64,000 bases of DNA from Elizabethkingia occulta (GTDB taxonomy: Bacteria; Bacteroidota; Bacteroidia; Flavobacteriales; Weeksellaceae): contig NZ_MAHX01000016.1 of NCBI RefSeq assembly GCF_002023715.1, positions 496,001-560,000 on the forward strand. Reading direction: 5' to 3'. Positions 21,320 to 31,636 of the stretch are shown here, piece after piece. Under the pieces are notes generated by a model that saw nothing but the letters and a program-made list of their open reading frames with translations, ran no database searches and was not told the origin of the DNA. Numbering within the stretch: position 1 is the stretch's first letter; each line of letters opens with the position of its first letter. Position numbers and translations under genes: made by a program.

Positions 21320-21939
21320 TAGTATTAAATACATCAGGAAAAGAAACCGGAAGAACAGTAGCGTTCGACGAAACAGTATTCGGAATCGAGCCTAATCAGC
21401 ACGCGGTTTACTTAGAGGTTAAGCAATATCTTGCTGCACAAAGACAAGGTACTCATAAATCAAAAGAAAGAAGCGAAATTACTGCTTCTACAAGAAAACT
21501 TAAGAAGCAAAAAGGATCTGGTTCTGCACGTTATGGTGATATTAAATCTCCAACTTTCAAAGGAGGGGGTAGAGTATTCGGTCCAAAACCAAGAGACTAC
21601 CGTTTCAAGTTAAATAAAGCTATCAAAAGATTAGCTAAGAAATCTGTTCTTTCTCAGAAAATGAGAGATAACAGCATTAAAGTTTTAGAGAATTTGAATT
21701 TCGACGCTCCTAAAACTAAAGAATTCATCAACTTGTTGAGTGCTTTGGAATTAAACGGTAAAAAATCGTTATTCATCATTCCTGAAGCTAACAAGAATGT
21801 ATATTTATCTTCAAGAAACTTGCCTAAAACTAGAGTATTGAACTATAACGAAATTAGTTCTTACGACTTAGTAAATGCAGGTGAGATTGTATTCTTAGAA
21901 GGTGCTGTAGAAAAATTTCAGGAAAACTTAAAGAAATAA
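21310..21939 (+). CDS. rplD: 50S ribosomal protein L4
   Basis: A 209-residue uL4, which lines the peptide exit tunnel with its long loop. The loop is visible at about 45-100 ([17 protein letters not shown], then [19 protein letters not shown]). The start overlaps rplC by ten bases, which implies translational coupling. In other bacteria L4 can repress its own operon; whether that occurs here is unknown. Confidence 0.98.
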   Translation: MELVVLNTSGKETGRTVAFDETVFGIEPNQHAVYLEVKQYLAAQRQGTHKSKERSEITASTRKLKKQKGSGSARYGDIKSPTFKGGGRVFGPKPRDYRFKLNKAIKRLAKKSVLSQKMRDNSIKVLENLNFDAPKTKEFINLLSALELNGKKSLFIIPEANKNVYLSSRNLPKTRVLNYNEISSYDLVNAGEIVFLEGAVEKFQENLKK

Positions 21940-21948
21940 TCAAGAGCT

Positions 21949-22239
21949 ATGTCAGTAATTATTAAACCAATTATATCAGAGAAAGCGACTTCACAAGCTG
22001 ATCTTAGTGGACTTTATACATTCTTAGTAGATACTAAGGCTAATAAAATCCAAGTTAAACAAGCTATCGAAGAAGCATATGGTGTAAAAGTAGCAGACGT
22101 ACGCACAATGATTTATGCGCCTAAAGTTTCTTCTAAATACACTAAAAAAGGATTACAGGTAGGTAAAACCAACAAACTGAAGAAAGCTTTAGTTCAGTTA
22201 GTAGAAGGTGAAACTATCGATATTTTCGCAACGAATTAA
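21949..22239 (+). CDS. rplW: 50S ribosomal protein L23
   Basis: A 96-residue uL23 at the exit-tunnel rim, where trigger factor and SRP dock. The family start SVIIKPIISEKAT and the KANKIQVKQAIEEAYGVKV segment are clear. It lies 9 bases after rplD in the standard order. Confidence 0.98.
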   Translation: MSVIIKPIISEKATSQADLSGLYTFLVDTKANKIQVKQAIEEAYGVKVADVRTMIYAPKVSSKYTKKGLQVGKTNKLKKALVQLVEGETIDIFATN

Positions 22240-22258
22240 TTAATTATAAATAATAGTA

Positions 22259-23080
22259 ATGTCTGTTAGAAAATTAAAACCTATCACCCCAGGACAGAGA
22301 TTCAGAATTGTAAACAATTTTGAGGAAATTACTACCAACAAACCAGAGAAATCTCTAACAGTTGGTATTAAAAAGTCAGGTGGACGTAACAACACAGGTA
22401 AAATGACCATGCGTTACACTGGCGGTGGACACAAGAAAAAGTACAGAGTTATCGACTTCAAGAGAAACAAGTTCGACGTTGAAGCTACGGTAAAATCTGT
22501 AGAGTACGATCCAAACAGAACTGCATTTATCGCTCTATTAGAGTACACAGACGGAGAAAAGAGATATATCGTTGCTCCGAATGGTATTAAAGTAGATCAG
22601 AAAGTAGTATCTGGTGAGAGCGTTGCTCCAGAAGTTGGAAATGCAATGAAGTTGAAAAACATTCCTTTAGGTACTGTTATCTCTTGCGTAGAAATGCGTC
22701 CTGGTCAAGGAGCTATTTTAGCAAGAAGTGCAGGATCTTCTGCTCAATTGACTTCCAGAGATGGTAAATATGCTATCATTAAATTACCGTCAGGAGAATC
22801 AAGAATGATCTTAGTGGAATGTATGGCTATGATCGGATCTGTATCTAACTCTGACCACCAACTTACCGTATCTGGTAAAGCTGGTAGAAGCAGATGGTTA
22901 GGTAGAAGACCAAGAACTAGAGCTGTAGTAATGAACCCAGTAGATCACCCAATGGGTGGTGGTGAAGGACGTTCTTCAGGTGGTCACCCAAGATCTAGAA
23001 ACGGTATGCCGGCTAAAGGTTATAAGACCAGAAAGAAAAACAAAGTGTCTAACCGTTACATCGTATCTAAAAGAAAATAA
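22259..23080 (+). CDS. rplB: 50S ribosomal protein L2
   Basis: A 273-residue uL2, needed for subunit association and peptidyl transferase assembly. The conserved [19 protein letters not shown] segment near 221-239 carries the His long tied to activity, and the C-terminus is basic ([18 protein letters not shown]). Usual length and position. Confidence 0.98.
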   Translation: MSVRKLKPITPGQRFRIVNNFEEITTNKPEKSLTVGIKKSGGRNNTGKMTMRYTGGGHKKKYRVIDFKRNKFDVEATVKSVEYDPNRTAFIALLEYTDGEKRYIVAPNGIKVDQKVVSGESVAPEVGNAMKLKNIPLGTVISCVEMRPGQGAILARSAGSSAQLTSRDGKYAIIKLPSGESRMILVECMAMIGSVSNSDHQLTVSGKAGRSRWLGRRPRTRAVVMNPVDHPMGGGEGRSSGGHPRSRNGMPAKGYKTRKKNKVSNRYIVSKRK

Positions 23081-23082
23081 TT

Positions 23083-23361
23083 ATGGCAAGATCACTTAAG
23101 AAAGGGCCTTTCATTCATCATACATTAGAGAAGAAAGTTCAGGCAAATATAGAGTCTAATAAAAAGACTGTAATTAAAACTTGGTCTAGAGCATCTATGA
23201 TTTCTCCAGACATGGTAGGTCAAACTATCGCAGTACACAACGGGAAGCAATTTATCCCGGTTTATGTTACTGAGAATATGGTAGGACACAAGTTAGGAGA
23301 GTTTTCACCAACACGCTCATTCAGAGGCCACGGTGGTAATAAAAACAAAGGAAGCAGATAA
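23083..23361 (+). CDS. rpsS: 30S ribosomal protein S19
   Basis: A 92-residue uS19 of the small-subunit head. The start [18 protein letters not shown] and the [18 protein letters not shown] segment are typical. It follows rplB by two bases. Confidence 0.98.
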   Translation: MARSLKKGPFIHHTLEKKVQANIESNKKTVIKTWSRASMISPDMVGQTIAVHNGKQFIPVYVTENMVGHKLGEFSPTRSFRGHGGNKNKGSR

Positions 23362-23372
23362 GAGCAGAAATC

Positions 23373-23777
23373 ATGGGAAAAAGAAAACAAGATAGTGCTT
23401 TAGCAAGAAAAGCTGCAAATATGGACGTTGTAAAGGCATCATTAAACGATTGCCCTTCATCTCCTAGAAAAATGAGATTAGTTGCTGACATCATCAGAGG
23501 TGAGCAAGTAGATAAAGCTTTATATATCCTTAAATATTCTAAGAAAGAAGCTTCTAACAAGTTAGAAAAATTACTTCTTTCTGCAATTGCTAACTGGCAA
23601 GTGAAAAACGAAGGTCAGGATATTGAAGAAGCAAATCTTTTTGTAAAAGAGATTTTCGTTGATAGCGCAAGACAATTAAAGAGACTACGTCCAGCTCCGC
23701 AAGGAAGAGGTTACAGAATCCGTAAGAGATCTAACCACGTAACTTTAATTTTAGGTAACAAAACAGATAATCAATAA
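23373..23777 (+). CDS. rplV: 50S ribosomal protein L22
   Basis: A 134-residue uL22; its hairpin reaches into the exit tunnel. Visible signatures are [17 protein letters not shown] near the start and [19 protein letters not shown], the tunnel-loop region, with [13 protein letters not shown] at the end. Macrolide contacts lie in that loop. Confidence 0.97.
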   Translation: MGKRKQDSALARKAANMDVVKASLNDCPSSPRKMRLVADIIRGEQVDKALYILKYSKKEASNKLEKLLLSAIANWQVKNEGQDIEEANLFVKEIFVDSARQLKRLRPAPQGRGYRIRKRSNHVTLILGNKTDNQ

Positions 23778-23784
23778 TCAAGGT

Positions 23785-24513
23785 ATGGGACAAAAGACAA
23801 ATCCAATAGGTAACAGATTAGGGATCATCAGAGGATGGGATTCTAACTGGTTTGGAGGTAAAGATTTTGGTGATAAAATCGCTGAAGATTATAAAATCAG
23901 AAGATACCTTGAGGCAAGATTAGCAAAAGGAGGTATCTCTAGAATTTATATCGAGAGAACTCTTAAATTAGTTACTGTAACTATCACTACTGCAAGACCA
24001 GGTCTTATCATTGGTAAAGGAGGTCAGGAAGTAGATAAATTAAAAGAAGAGCTTAAGAAGATTACGAAGAAAGATATCCAAATCAATATCTTCGAAATCA
24101 AAAGACCAGAACTAGATGCTATCTTGGTAGCAGAAAGTATCGCTAAGCAAATCGAAAACCGTATTTCTTACAGAAGAGCTGTGAAAATGGCTATTTCTTC
24201 TACAATGAGAATGGGTGCTGAAGGTATCAAAGTTCAAATCTCTGGTAGATTGAACGGTGCTGAAATGGCAAGAAGCGAATCTTTCAAAGAGGGTAGAATA
24301 CCATTATCTACATTCCGTGCAGATATCGACTACCACTGGGCTGAAGCACACACTACTTATGGTAGATTAGGTGTTAAAGTTTGGATCATGAAAGGTGAAG
24401 TTTACGGTAAGAGAGAATTATCTCCATTAGTTGGTCAACCTAAAAAAGGACCTTCAGGTGGTGGTAACAGAGGCGACAGAGAAAACAGAAGACCTTCAAG
24501 AGATAAAAAATAA
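23785..24513 (+). CDS. rpsC: 30S ribosomal protein S3
   Basis: A 242-residue uS3 at the mRNA entry site. The KH domain is marked by [18 protein letters not shown] (about 73-90), and the C-terminal domain by [12 protein letters not shown] and [15 protein letters not shown] basic Gly/Arg tail ([18 protein letters not shown]) extends the end, as in many Bacteroidetes. Confidence 0.98.
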   Translation: MGQKTNPIGNRLGIIRGWDSNWFGGKDFGDKIAEDYKIRRYLEARLAKGGISRIYIERTLKLVTVTITTARPGLIIGKGGQEVDKLKEELKKITKKDIQINIFEIKRPELDAILVAESIAKQIENRISYRRAVKMAISSTMRMGAEGIKVQISGRLNGAEMARSESFKEGRIPLSTFRADIDYHWAEAHTTYGRLGVKVWIMKGEVYGKRELSPLVGQPKKGPSGGGNRGDRENRRPSRDKK

Positions 24514-24558
24514 TTAAAAATTTTAGACCATTAAATTTTAAATTACCGTTACTTTTTT

Positions 24559-24593
24559 AAAATCCAAAATCTAAAATCTAAAATCTAAAATTT
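24559..24593. repeat. Tandem heptamer repeat between rpsC and rplP
   Basis: Five consecutive seven-base units: AAAATCC, AAAATCT three times, then AAAATTT. They fill the end of an 85-base spacer in an otherwise tightly packed operon. No function can be assigned. Confidence 0.85.
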
Positions 24594-24598
24594 AAATT

Positions 24599-25024
24599 AT
24601 GTTACAACCAAGAAGAACGAAGTTCCGTAAAGTTCATAAGATGAAAATGAAAGGTGACGCTCACAGAGGTAGTCAACTTGCATACGGTACTTTTGGTGTA
24701 AAAGCAATGGAAGGAGCTTGGATTACTGCTAGACAGATCGAAGCTGCGCGTATTGCTGCAACCAGATATATGAAAAGAGAAGGTCAACTATGGATCAAAA
24801 TTTTCCCGGATAAGCCAATTACTAAGAAACCAGCCGAAGTAAGGATGGGTAAAGGTAAAGGTGCTGTGGAATATTGGGTAGCTGTAGTAAAACCAGGTAA
24901 AATTATGTTTGAAATCGGTGGAGTTCCTTACGATATCGCTAAAGAAGCTCTTAGATTAGCTGCTCAGAAATTACCTGTGACAACTAAGTTCGTAGTTGCT
25001 AACGATTTTGTTCAACCTTCTTAA
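24599..25024 (+). CDS. rplP: 50S ribosomal protein L16
   Basis: A 141-residue uL16 near the A-site tRNA elbow. [15 protein letters not shown] at the start and [19 protein letters not shown] in the middle are the family signatures, and [23 protein letters not shown] is also conserved. The 85-base gap before it holds a heptamer repeat. Confidence 0.98.
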   Translation: MLQPRRTKFRKVHKMKMKGDAHRGSQLAYGTFGVKAMEGAWITARQIEAARIAATRYMKREGQLWIKIFPDKPITKKPAEVRMGKGKGAVEYWVAVVKPGKIMFEIGGVPYDIAKEALRLAAQKLPVTTKFVVANDFVQPS

Positions 25025-25039
25025 TCTAATTAAAGAATT

Positions 25040-25225
25040 ATGAAAAACGCTGACATCAAAAATTTAAGCGCAGAGGAGCTAAAAAGCCAATTGGCAGAAG
25101 CTCAGGCTAACTATACTAAAATGAGATTGGCTCATAAAATTAGCCCTATCGAAAATCCAATTCAGATTAGAGATTTAAGAAGAAACATCGCAAGACTTCA
25201 AACTGAATTAACTAACAAACAATAA
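25040..25225 (+). CDS. rpmC: 50S ribosomal protein L29
   Basis: A 61-residue uL29, a helical hairpin at the exit tunnel. [20 protein letters not shown] followed by the [15 protein letters not shown] helix fits the family in size and pattern. Fifteen bases after rplP. Confidence 0.96.
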   Translation: MKNADIKNLSAEELKSQLAEAQANYTKMRLAHKISPIENPIQIRDLRRNIARLQTELTNKQ

Positions 25226-25239
25226 TATTTCATCTTACA

Positions 25240-25494
25240 ATGGAAAGAAATTTAAGAAAAGAAAGAATCGGAGTTGTTTCCAGCAATAAAATGGAAAAAA
25301 CCATTGTTGTTAGTGAAACAATGAGAATGAAACACCCGATGTATGGAAAATTCGTTTTGAAAACGAAAAAATATACTGCTCACGACGAGAATAACGAATG
25401 CAACGAAGGCGATACAGTTTTGATTCAAGAAACTAGACCTTTAAGCAAGAGCAAGAGATGGAGATTAGTAAGAATCATTGAAAAAGCTAAGTAA
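25240..25494 (+). CDS. rpsQ: 30S ribosomal protein S17
   Basis: An 84-residue uS17 that binds 16S rRNA early. [19 protein letters not shown] and the [19 protein letters not shown] segment are diagnostic. Its stop shares one base with the rplN start. Confidence 0.98.
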   Translation: MERNLRKERIGVVSSNKMEKTIVVSETMRMKHPMYGKFVLKTKKYTAHDENNECNEGDTVLIQETRPLSKSKRWRLVRIIEKAK

Positions 25495-25862
25495 TGTTAC
25501 AAACAGAATCAAGATTAAAAGTAGCTGATAACACTGGTGCTAAAGAAGTACTAGTAATCAGAGTTCTGGGAGGTACCAGAAGAAGATATGCTTCAGTTGG
25601 TGATAAGATCGTAGTAACTATCAAGGATTCTACACCATCAGGAAATGCTAAAAAAGGACAAGTATCTAAAGCGGTAGTAGTAAGAACTAAAAAAGCTGTT
25701 AGAAGAAAGGATGGATCTTACATCTCTTTTGAAGACAACGCTTGTGTATTACTAAACGCTGCAGGAGAAATGAGAGGTACTCGTGTTTTCGGGCCAGTAG
25801 CTCGTGAATTGAGAGATAAAGAATATATGAAGGTAATTTCATTAGCTCCTGAAGTTCTTTAA
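25494..25862 (+). CDS. rplN: 50S ribosomal protein L14
   Basis: A 122-residue uL14 at the subunit interface. [19 protein letters not shown] and [14 protein letters not shown] near the C-terminus are typical. The start overlaps the rpsQ stop by one base (TAATG), a coupling arrangement. Confidence 0.98.
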   Translation: MLQTESRLKVADNTGAKEVLVIRVLGGTRRRYASVGDKIVVTIKDSTPSGNAKKGQVSKAVVVRTKKAVRRKDGSYISFEDNACVLLNAAGEMRGTRVFGPVARELRDKEYMKVISLAPEVL

Positions 25863-25882
25863 TTTTTAAAATTTTACAGAAA

Positions 25883-26203
25883 ATGACAAAGTTAAAAATC
25901 AAAAGAGGAGATAATGTAATCGTAACTACAGGCCGTAAAGAAATTAAAGGTAAAGTAGGAGAGGTTATCGAAATTATCAAAGATAAGAACAGAGCCGTAG
26001 TAGCAGGTCTTAACATCGTTAAAAAACACGTTAAACCATCTGCACAAAATCCTCAGGGAGGAATCGTGGAAAAAGAAGCTTCTATCCACATTTCTAACCT
26101 AGCGATTGTTGACCCTAAAACTGGTAAAGCAACTAAAGTTGGTTACAAAATCGAGGGTGACAAGAAGGTGAGAATTGCTAAGAAATCCGGTGAAACTTTA
26201 TAA
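25883..26203 (+). CDS. rplX: 50S ribosomal protein L24
   Basis: A 106-residue uL24, an assembly-initiating protein. The KOW motif is [19 protein letters not shown] near the start, followed by [15 protein letters not shown] and the [19 protein letters not shown] segment. Normal size and place. Confidence 0.98.
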   Translation: MTKLKIKRGDNVIVTTGRKEIKGKVGEVIEIIKDKNRAVVAGLNIVKKHVKPSAQNPQGGIVEKEASIHISNLAIVDPKTGKATKVGYKIEGDKKVRIAKKSGETL

Positions 26204-26217
26204 TATTTAGACAGAAC

Positions 26218-26769
26218 ATGGAATACATAGTAAGACCTAAAAAATTATATAAAGAGAAAATTGTTCCTGCAATGATGGAAGAATTTGGGTACAAATCTGT
26301 TATGCAGGTACCTAAATTACTTAAAATTGTAGTGAGCCAAGGTTTAGGAGCAGCAACAGCTGACAAGAAAATTGTTGACTATGCTGTAGAAGAGCTAACC
26401 GCAATTACTGGTCAAAAAGCAGTTGGAACCATTTCTAAAAAGGATGAGGCTTCATTCAAATTAAGAAAAGGAATGCCAATCGGAGCAAGAGTAACACTAA
26501 GAGCAGACATGATGTATGAATTCTTAGATAGACTTACTTCTTCTGCATTACCACGTATCAGAGATTTCAACGGAATTAAAGCTGACGGTTTTGATGGTAG
26601 AGGTAACTACAACTTGGGTATCACTGAACAAATCATCTTCCCTGAGATCGTGATTGACAAAGTGAAAAAAATCCAAGGTATGGATATCACTTTCGTAACA
26701 TCTGCTAGTACAGATAAAGAAGCTAAAGCGCTTTTAACTCACTTCGGTTTACCTTTCAAAAAGAACTAA
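26218..26769 (+). CDS. rplE: 50S ribosomal protein L5
   Basis: A 183-residue uL5 that contacts 5S rRNA and the P-site t[40 protein letters not shown] and [19 protein letters not shown] are conserved. Three bases separate it from rpsN. Confidence 0.98.
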   Translation: MEYIVRPKKLYKEKIVPAMMEEFGYKSVMQVPKLLKIVVSQGLGAATADKKIVDYAVEELTAITGQKAVGTISKKDEASFKLRKGMPIGARVTLRADMMYEFLDRLTSSALPRIRDFNGIKADGFDGRGNYNLGITEQIIFPEIVIDKVKKIQGMDITFVTSASTDKEAKALLTHFGLPFKKN

Positions 26770-26772
26770 GAA

Positions 26773-27042
26773 ATGGCTAAAGAATCAATGAAAGCGCGTG
26801 AGCGCAAAAGAGAAGCTTTAGTAGCTAAATATGCTGCTAAAAGACAAGCTTTAAAAGAAGCTGGTGATTACGAAGCATTACAAAAATTACCTAAAAATGC
26901 TTCTCCGGTAAGACTACACAACAGATGTAAACTTACTGGAAGACCAAGAGGTTACATGAGAACTTTTGGTATCTCCAGAGTAACTTTCAGAGAAATGGCT
27001 AACCAAGGCCTTATCCCTGGAGTTAAAAAAGCAAGTTGGTAA
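26773..27042 (+). CDS. rpsN: 30S ribosomal protein S14, zinc-free type
   Basis: An 89-residue uS14 of the long form without the CxxC zinc ribbon; there is only one Cys ([14 protein letters not shown]). [20 protein letters not shown] and the [20 protein letters not shown] end are typical. A 157-base spacer with repeats follows it. Confidence 0.98.
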   Translation: MAKESMKARERKREALVAKYAAKRQALKEAGDYEALQKLPKNASPVRLHNRCKLTGRPRGYMRTFGISRVTFREMANQGLIPGVKKASW

Positions 27043-27097
27043 TTATTATTAACTAATCGAGATTGCCAAGTTGGCTTTACAAGATATAAGATGGAAG

Positions 27098-27153
27098 ATG
27101 TCAGATTACAGACATACCATTTGTCTGAAGTCTGATATCTGAAATCTGACGTC
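27098..27153. repeat. Inverted repeat with internal TCTGANN heptamers between rpsN and rpsH
   Basis: GATGTCAGATTACAGAC (27098-27114) is nearly the reverse complement of ATCTGAAATCTGACGTC (27137-27153), with three mismatches. The right side is also four tandem heptamers TCTGAAG, TCTGATA, TCTGAAA, TCTGACG (27124-27151). It sits in a 157-base spacer inside the ribosomal operon. Resembles a mobile or slippage-derived intergenic repeat; role unknown. Confidence 0.8.
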
Positions 27154-27199
27154 GAAAGTCAAAACTAGCAGTTATTAACCAATAATTTAAAACAAAGAA

Positions 27200-27598
27200 A
27201 TGGTAACAGATCCAATTTCAGATTTCCTAACAAGAGTAAGGAACGCACAAAGCGCAGGCCACAAAGTGGTGGAAATTCCTGCATCGAAAATCAAAAAAGA
27301 GATCACTAAAATTCTTTTTGACCAAGGTTACATCTTAAACTTCAAGTTTGAAGATAACGCTGTTCAAGGGAACATCAAGATCGCTTTAAAATACGATAAG
27401 CAAACTAACAAACCTGCTATCAAATCTATTCAGAGAGCTTCTCGTCCAGGTCTAAGACAATACAAAGGTTCTGAGGAACTTCCAAGAGTATTGAACGGAC
27501 TTGGTATTGCTATTATCTCTACTTCTAAAGGAGTTATGACAGATAAAAAAGCAAGACAAGAGAAAGTAGGAGGGGAAGTAATTTGCTATGTTTATTAA
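27200..27598 (+). CDS. rpsH: 30S ribosomal protein S8
   Basis: A 132-residue uS8. MVTDPISDFLTRVRNAQSA at the start and the STSKGVMTDKKARQEKVGGEV end are diagnostic. In enterobacteria S8 represses the spc operon; no matching site was identified here. Confidence 0.98.
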   Translation: MVTDPISDFLTRVRNAQSAGHKVVEIPASKIKKEITKILFDQGYILNFKFEDNAVQGNIKIALKYDKQTNKPAIKSIQRASRPGLRQYKGSEELPRVLNGLGIAIISTSKGVMTDKKARQEKVGGEVICYVY

Positions 27599-27615
27599 TT
27601 TTTAATTAAAGGAAA

Positions 27616-28161
27616 ATGTCAAGAATTGGTCATGCAATTATAGAAATTCCTGCTGGGGTAACCATTACTGAAAAAGACGGTTTCGTTACAGTAAAAGGGC
27701 CTAAAGGCGAGTTAACTCAAGAGCTTACAAGCGGGATCACTTTAGAACAAAATGAAGGTAAACTTAACGTTAACCGTCCATCAGATTCTAAGCAGCACAA
27801 AGCCCTTCACGGTCTTTACAGAGCCTTAATCAATAACATGATTGTAGGTACGTCTGAAGGCTTTACAAAAAAACTAGAGTTGGTAGGGGTAGGTTACAGA
27901 GCTTCTAACCAAGGTCAGAGATTAGAGTTAGCATTAGGTTTCTCTCACGGTATCGTGTTAGATCTTCCAGGTGAAGTACAAGTAGAAACGCTAACTGAGA
28001 AAGGTAAAAACCCTATTATTACTTTGTCTTCTTACGATAAGCAATTATTAGGGATGGTAGCGGCTAAAATCCGTTCATTCAGAAAACCTGAACCATACAA
28101 AGGTAAAGGTGTTAGATTCGTAGGAGAAAATGTTAGACGTAAAGCCGGTAAATCTGCTTAA
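27616..28161 (+). CDS. rplF: 50S ribosomal protein L6
   Basis: A 181-residue uL6 near the factor-binding region. [17 protein letters not shown], the [14 protein letters not shown] helix and [22 protein letters not shown] at the end fit the family. Normal length. Confidence 0.98.
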   Translation: MSRIGHAIIEIPAGVTITEKDGFVTVKGPKGELTQELTSGITLEQNEGKLNVNRPSDSKQHKALHGLYRALINNMIVGTSEGFTKKLELVGVGYRASNQGQRLELALGFSHGIVLDLPGEVQVETLTEKGKNPIITLSSYDKQLLGMVAAKIRSFRKPEPYKGKGVRFVGENVRRKAGKSA

Positions 28162-28172
28162 AATTTAAGAAA

Positions 28173-28529
28173 ATGGCATTAACAAAAGTTGAAAAGAGAA
28201 TCAGAATCAAAAGAAGAGTAAGAGGCAAAATCTCCGGATCTGCTGAATTACCAAGATTATCTGTATTCAAAAGTAATAAAGAAATCTACGCTCAGTTAGT
28301 AGATGATAAAAGTGGGAAAACTTTAGTAGCAGCTTCTTCTCGTGAGAAAGATCTTGCTAACGAAAAGGGGACTAAAACTGAAATCTCCACACTTGTTGGT
28401 AAAAAGATTGCTGAAAAAGCTATCGCTGCAGGAATTGGTTCAGTTGTGTTTGATAGAAATGGTTTCGTGTATCATGGTAGAGTAAAAGCTCTTGCTGATG
28501 GTGCCAGAGAAGGTGGACTTAAATTCTAA
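28173..28529 (+). CDS. rplR: 50S ribosomal protein L18
   Basis: A 118-residue uL18, a 5S rRNA binder. The basic N-terminus ([18 protein letters not shown]), [16 protein letters not shown] and [19 protein letters not shown] are conserved. Confidence 0.98.
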   Translation: MALTKVEKRIRIKRRVRGKISGSAELPRLSVFKSNKEIYAQLVDDKSGKTLVAASSREKDLANEKGTKTEISTLVGKKIAEKAIAAGIGSVVFDRNGFVYHGRVKALADGAREGGLKF

Positions 28530-28547
28530 TTTTAAAAATCGGACAAT

Positions 28548-29069
28548 ATGTTAGGACTAGATAATATCGAAAGAGTAAAACCCGGAGGATTAGAATTGAC
28601 AGATCGCCTCGTGGCTGTTAACAGAGTAACTAAAGTAACTAAAGGTGGACGTGCGTTTGGATTTTCAGCTATCGTAGTGGTAGGTAATGAAGACGGCGTT
28701 ATCGGTTATGGCCTTGGTAAGTCTAAAGAAGTTGCTTCTGCAATTTCTAAAGCTGTAGAGGATGCTAAGAAAAACTTAGTTAAAGTACCGGTAGTTAACC
28801 ATACAATCCCTCACCAGACTACAGCTAGATACGGTGGAGCAGACATCTTCTTAAGACCTGCATCTCACGGTACAGGACTTATCGCAGGTGGTGCTGTACG
28901 TGCAGTACTAGAATCAGCTGGGGTACATGATGTACTTTCAAAATCTAAAGGATCTTCTAACCCACACAACGTGGTAAAAGCTACTTTCAAAGCTTTATTA
29001 GAAATCAGAAGACCTGAAGAAATTGCTAGAATGAGAGGTGTTTCATTAACAAAAGTGTTTAACGGTTAA
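28548..29069 (+). CDS. rpsE: 30S ribosomal protein S5
   Basis: A 173-residue uS5, important for decoding fidelity and helicase action at the mRNA entry. [18 protein letters not shown], the [17 protein letters not shown] stretch and [17 protein letters not shown] are diagnostic. Confidence 0.98.
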   Translation: MLGLDNIERVKPGGLELTDRLVAVNRVTKVTKGGRAFGFSAIVVVGNEDGVIGYGLGKSKEVASAISKAVEDAKKNLVKVPVVNHTIPHQTTARYGGADIFLRPASHGTGLIAGGAVRAVLESAGVHDVLSKSKGSSNPHNVVKATFKALLEIRRPEEIARMRGVSLTKVFNG

Positions 29070-29080
29070 TATTAAAAACA

Positions 29081-29260
29081 ATGGCAAAAATCGCAATCAA
29101 ACAAGTAAGAAGTGCTATTGGTAGAACAAAAAACCAAAAGCTAACACTAGAAGCATTAGGCTTGAAGAAATTACAACAAGTTGTAGAACATGAGGCTACT
29201 CCATCTATCTTAGGAATGGTAGCAACCGTAAGCCACTTAGTTGAAGTTCAGGAAAAATAG
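29081..29260 (+). CDS. rpmD: 50S ribosomal protein L30
   Basis: A short 59-residue gene for uL30. MAKIAIKQVRSAIGRTKNQK followed by LEALGLKKLQQVVEHEATPS and ILGMVATVSHLVEV matches the family's size and motif (xLGLxKxxxxV). It starts 11 bases after rpsE and ends with TAG, then a 149-base gap precedes rplO. Confidence 0.95.
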   Translation: MAKIAIKQVRSAIGRTKNQKLTLEALGLKKLQQVVEHEATPSILGMVATVSHLVEVQEK

Positions 29261-29271
29261 TAAGAATTTTA

Positions 29272-29385
29272 ATATTCGGAGAATATTTGTTATCTTCACA
29301 CCCGAATTTTCCAAAAATTCTCCGGATTATATAAAATCTGAAAAACGTATTTTTCACGAACAGCTTTAGAAATAAAGATTCGTGA
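29272..29385 (+). promoter_or_regulatory. Two inverted repeats in the rpmD-rplO spacer
   Basis: ATTCGGAGAATATTTG near 29274 can pair with CAAAAATTCTCCGGAT near 29326 (two mismatches). A second, shorter pair is CACGAA near 29356 and TTCGTG near 29379. No T tract follows, so these are not simple terminators. They might be RNA structures controlling rplO-secY, or processing sites. Confidence 0.35.
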
Positions 29386-29409
29386 GTAAATCTAAAATCT
29401 ATCAGAATT

Positions 29410-29859
29410 ATGAATTTAAATAACATACAACCGGCTTCAGGTTCTACTCACAATTCCAAAAGAATTGGTAGAGGACAAGGTAGCGGTAAAGGAGGTACTG
29501 CTACAAAAGGTCACAAAGGTCAAAAGGCCAGAGCTGGTTACTCTCAGAAAATCGGTTTTGAAGGAGGTCAGATGCCTTTGCAAAGAAGACTACCTAAATT
29601 CGGTTTCAAAAACGTTAACAGAAAAGAGTTCAAAGGTATCAACTTGGATACTATCCAATTGCTTATCGATACTAAAGGGATCACAGGTGATATCACTAAA
29701 GATGTTTTAGTAGAGAACAATCTAGTTTCTAAAAACGATTTAGTAAAAATCTTAGGAAGAGGAGAATTGAAATCTAACATTTCAATCTCTGCTGATAAGT
29801 TTACTAAATCAGCTGAAGAAGCAATCAACAAAGCAGGAGGTAAAGCAATTACTCTTTAA
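29410..29859 (+). CDS. rplO: 50S ribosomal protein L15
   Basis: A 149-residue uL15. The Gly-rich N-terminus (RIGRGQGSGKGGTATKGHKGQ) and GFEGGQMPLQRRLPKFGFKN are diagnostic. It is the gene immediately before secY, as usual. Confidence 0.98.
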   Translation: MNLNNIQPASGSTHNSKRIGRGQGSGKGGTATKGHKGQKARAGYSQKIGFEGGQMPLQRRLPKFGFKNVNRKEFKGINLDTIQLLIDTKGITGDITKDVLVENNLVSKNDLVKILGRGELKSNISISADKFTKSAEEAINKAGGKAITL

Positions 29860-29867
29860 TCATTACA

Positions 29868-31247
29868 ATGAAAGGATTTATACAGACACTTAAAAACATT
29901 TGGAGTTTAGAAGAACTTAGGAACAAGTTAGTTTTTACGTTCACGCTCATCTTGGTGTATAGATTCGCATCTTATATTTCCCTACCGGCCATTAATATGG
30001 CAGAGGTAGGGAATCTTTTGCAAGTATACCAGAACCAAGGAGGAAGCAAACAAGCTTCTGGGCTTTTAGGCTTACTTTCTTCGTTCACCGGAGGTGCATT
30101 TAGCCGTGCATCTATTATGGCATTAGGGATTATGCCTTACATTTCGGCATCTATTATCGTTCAGTTGATGGGAATGGCTATTCCTTATCTTCAGAAATTG
30201 CAGAAAGATGGTGAAAGTGGGAGAAAAACCCTTAACCAGATTACGCGTTGGTTAACCATCGCGGTATGTTTGGTTCAAGCGCCTTCATATTTAGGTTCTA
30301 TTACAGGATTGTTCCTGCCTTATACACAGTTCAGTTCTGCTTATTATATAGATCCTAATTCTATTATGTTCTGGTTACCAAGTATTGTTATTTTGGTGAC
30401 AGGATCTGTTTTCGCTATGTGGCTTGGAGAAAAAATTACTGATAAAGGAATCGGTAATGGTATCTCTATTCTTATTATGGTGGGGATCCTTGCAGACCTT
30501 CCTATGGCTTTCATTCACGAGTTTCAGACTCAGACTGGTAAAGGTGGTTTAGGTACTATCATTATCTTGGTAGAAGTTCTGTTCTGGTTATTGGTAATCC
30601 TTTTAGCAATTATATTATCAGTTGCTGTAAGAAAAATTCCAATTCAGTATGTGAGCCGCGCTCAGGCTAGAGGAGGCGTTTCCAGAAATTTAATGGAAGG
30701 TGCCAGACAGTGGATACCTTTAAAAGTAAACGCTGCCGGAGTAATGCCAATCATTTTTGCTCAGGCATTAATGTTTGTTCCGGGATTACTAACAAAAGTA
30801 GATGAGACCAATACATTCCTTGCAGGCTTTAAAAATGTTTTCAGCTGGCAGTACAATGTATTGTTTGCCATACTGATTATAATCTTTTCATTCTTCTACA
30901 CTGCTATTACCATTCCGGTAAATAAGATGGCTGATGACCTTAAAAGGAATGGGGGGTTGATCCCTAAAGTAAGACCTGGAAAAGAGACGGCAGATTATCT
31001 GGATGATATTTTATCCAAAATAACCTTGCCGGGTGCGATTTTTTTGTCTATCTTTGCAGTCCTTCCAGCAATAGTACATGGAACTGTTGTGCAAACTGAC
31101 AGGTTTGCTTTATTCTTCGGTGGTACATCATTGTTGATTTTGGTTGGTGTTGTCTTGGATACTGTTCAGCAAATTAATACATATTTGTTGAATCATCACT
31201 ATGATGGATTAATGCAGTCTAAATTATCAAGAAACCCCAACTTATAG
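29868..31247 (+). CDS. secY: Protein translocase channel subunit SecY
   Basis: A 459-residue ten-helix inner membrane protein that forms the Sec channel with SecE/SecG. The start [46 protein letters not shown] (plug and TM2 region), [17 protein letters not shown] and the cytoplasmic loop [21 protein letters not shown] are all present. It exports the many secreted proteins encoded in the window. Eight bases after rplO. Confidence 0.98.
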   Translation: MKGFIQTLKNIWSLEELRNKLVFTFTLILVYRFASYISLPAINMAEVGNLLQVYQNQGGSKQASGLLGLLSSFTGGAFSRASIMALGIMPYISASIIVQLMGMAIPYLQKLQKDGESGRKTLNQITRWLTIAVCLVQAPSYLGSITGLFLPYTQFSSAYYIDPNSIMFWLPSIVILVTGSVFAMWLGEKITDKGIGNGISILIMVGILADLPMAFIHEFQTQTGKGGLGTIIILVEVLFWLLVILLAIILSVAVRKIPIQYVSRAQARGGVSRNLMEGARQWIPLKVNAAGVMPIIFAQALMFVPGLLTKVDETNTFLAGFKNVFSWQYNVLFAILIIIFSFFYTAITIPVNKMADDLKRNGGLIPKVRPGKETADYLDDILSKITLPGAIFLSIFAVLPAIVHGTVVQTDRFALFFGGTSLLILVGVVLDTVQQINTYLLNHHYDGLMQSKLSRNPNL

Positions 31248-31263
31248 AAGTATTGAATTTTTT

Positions 31264-31479
31264 ATGGCAAAACAAAAGCATATAGAACAGGATGGCGTGA
31301 TAGTGGAGGCACTATCTAACGCCATGTTTCGTGTGGAGTTGGAAAATGGGCATATTCTTATAGCTCATATTTCCGGTAAGATGAGAATGCATTATATCAA
31401 ACTTTTACCAGGAGACAAAGTAAGATTAGAGTTATCTCCTTACGATTTATCAAAAGGGAGAATAACATTCAGGTATTAA
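31264..31479 (+). CDS. infA: Translation initiation factor IF-1
   Basis: A 71-residue S1/OB-fold factor that binds the 30S A site during initiation. [45 protein letters not shown] and [10 protein letters not shown] match the family over its whole length. Confidence 0.98.
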   Translation: MAKQKHIEQDGVIVEALSNAMFRVELENGHILIAHISGKMRMHYIKLLPGDKVRLELSPYDLSKGRITFRY

Positions 31480-31506
31480 TAAAGCTTATAGCGCAAAGCA
31501 ATAAAT

Positions 31507-31623
31507 ATGAAAGTTAGAGCATCAATTAAGAAAAGGAGTGCGGACTGTAAGATTGTAAGACGTAAAGGACGTCTTTATATCATTAACAAGAAGAACCCAA
31601 AATTTAAACAAAGACAAGGTTAA
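31507..31623 (+). CDS. rpmJ: 50S ribosomal protein L36
   Basis: A 38-residue gene for bL36: [20 protein letters not shown], then a [18 protein letters not shown] end. Of the four zinc ligands of the classic form only Cys14 remains; the other positions are Ser, Asn and Phe. It is therefore a zinc-independent type. Located between infA and rpsM, as in other bacteria. Confidence 0.96.
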   Translation: MKVRASIKKRSADCKIVRRKGRLYIINKKNPKFKQRQG

Positions 31624-31636
31624 TAGCAATTAAATT

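Noticed and set aside
24559-24593. Heptamer tandem repeats as a CRISPR array
   Set aside because: Units are seven bases with no spacers, and no cas genes are near.
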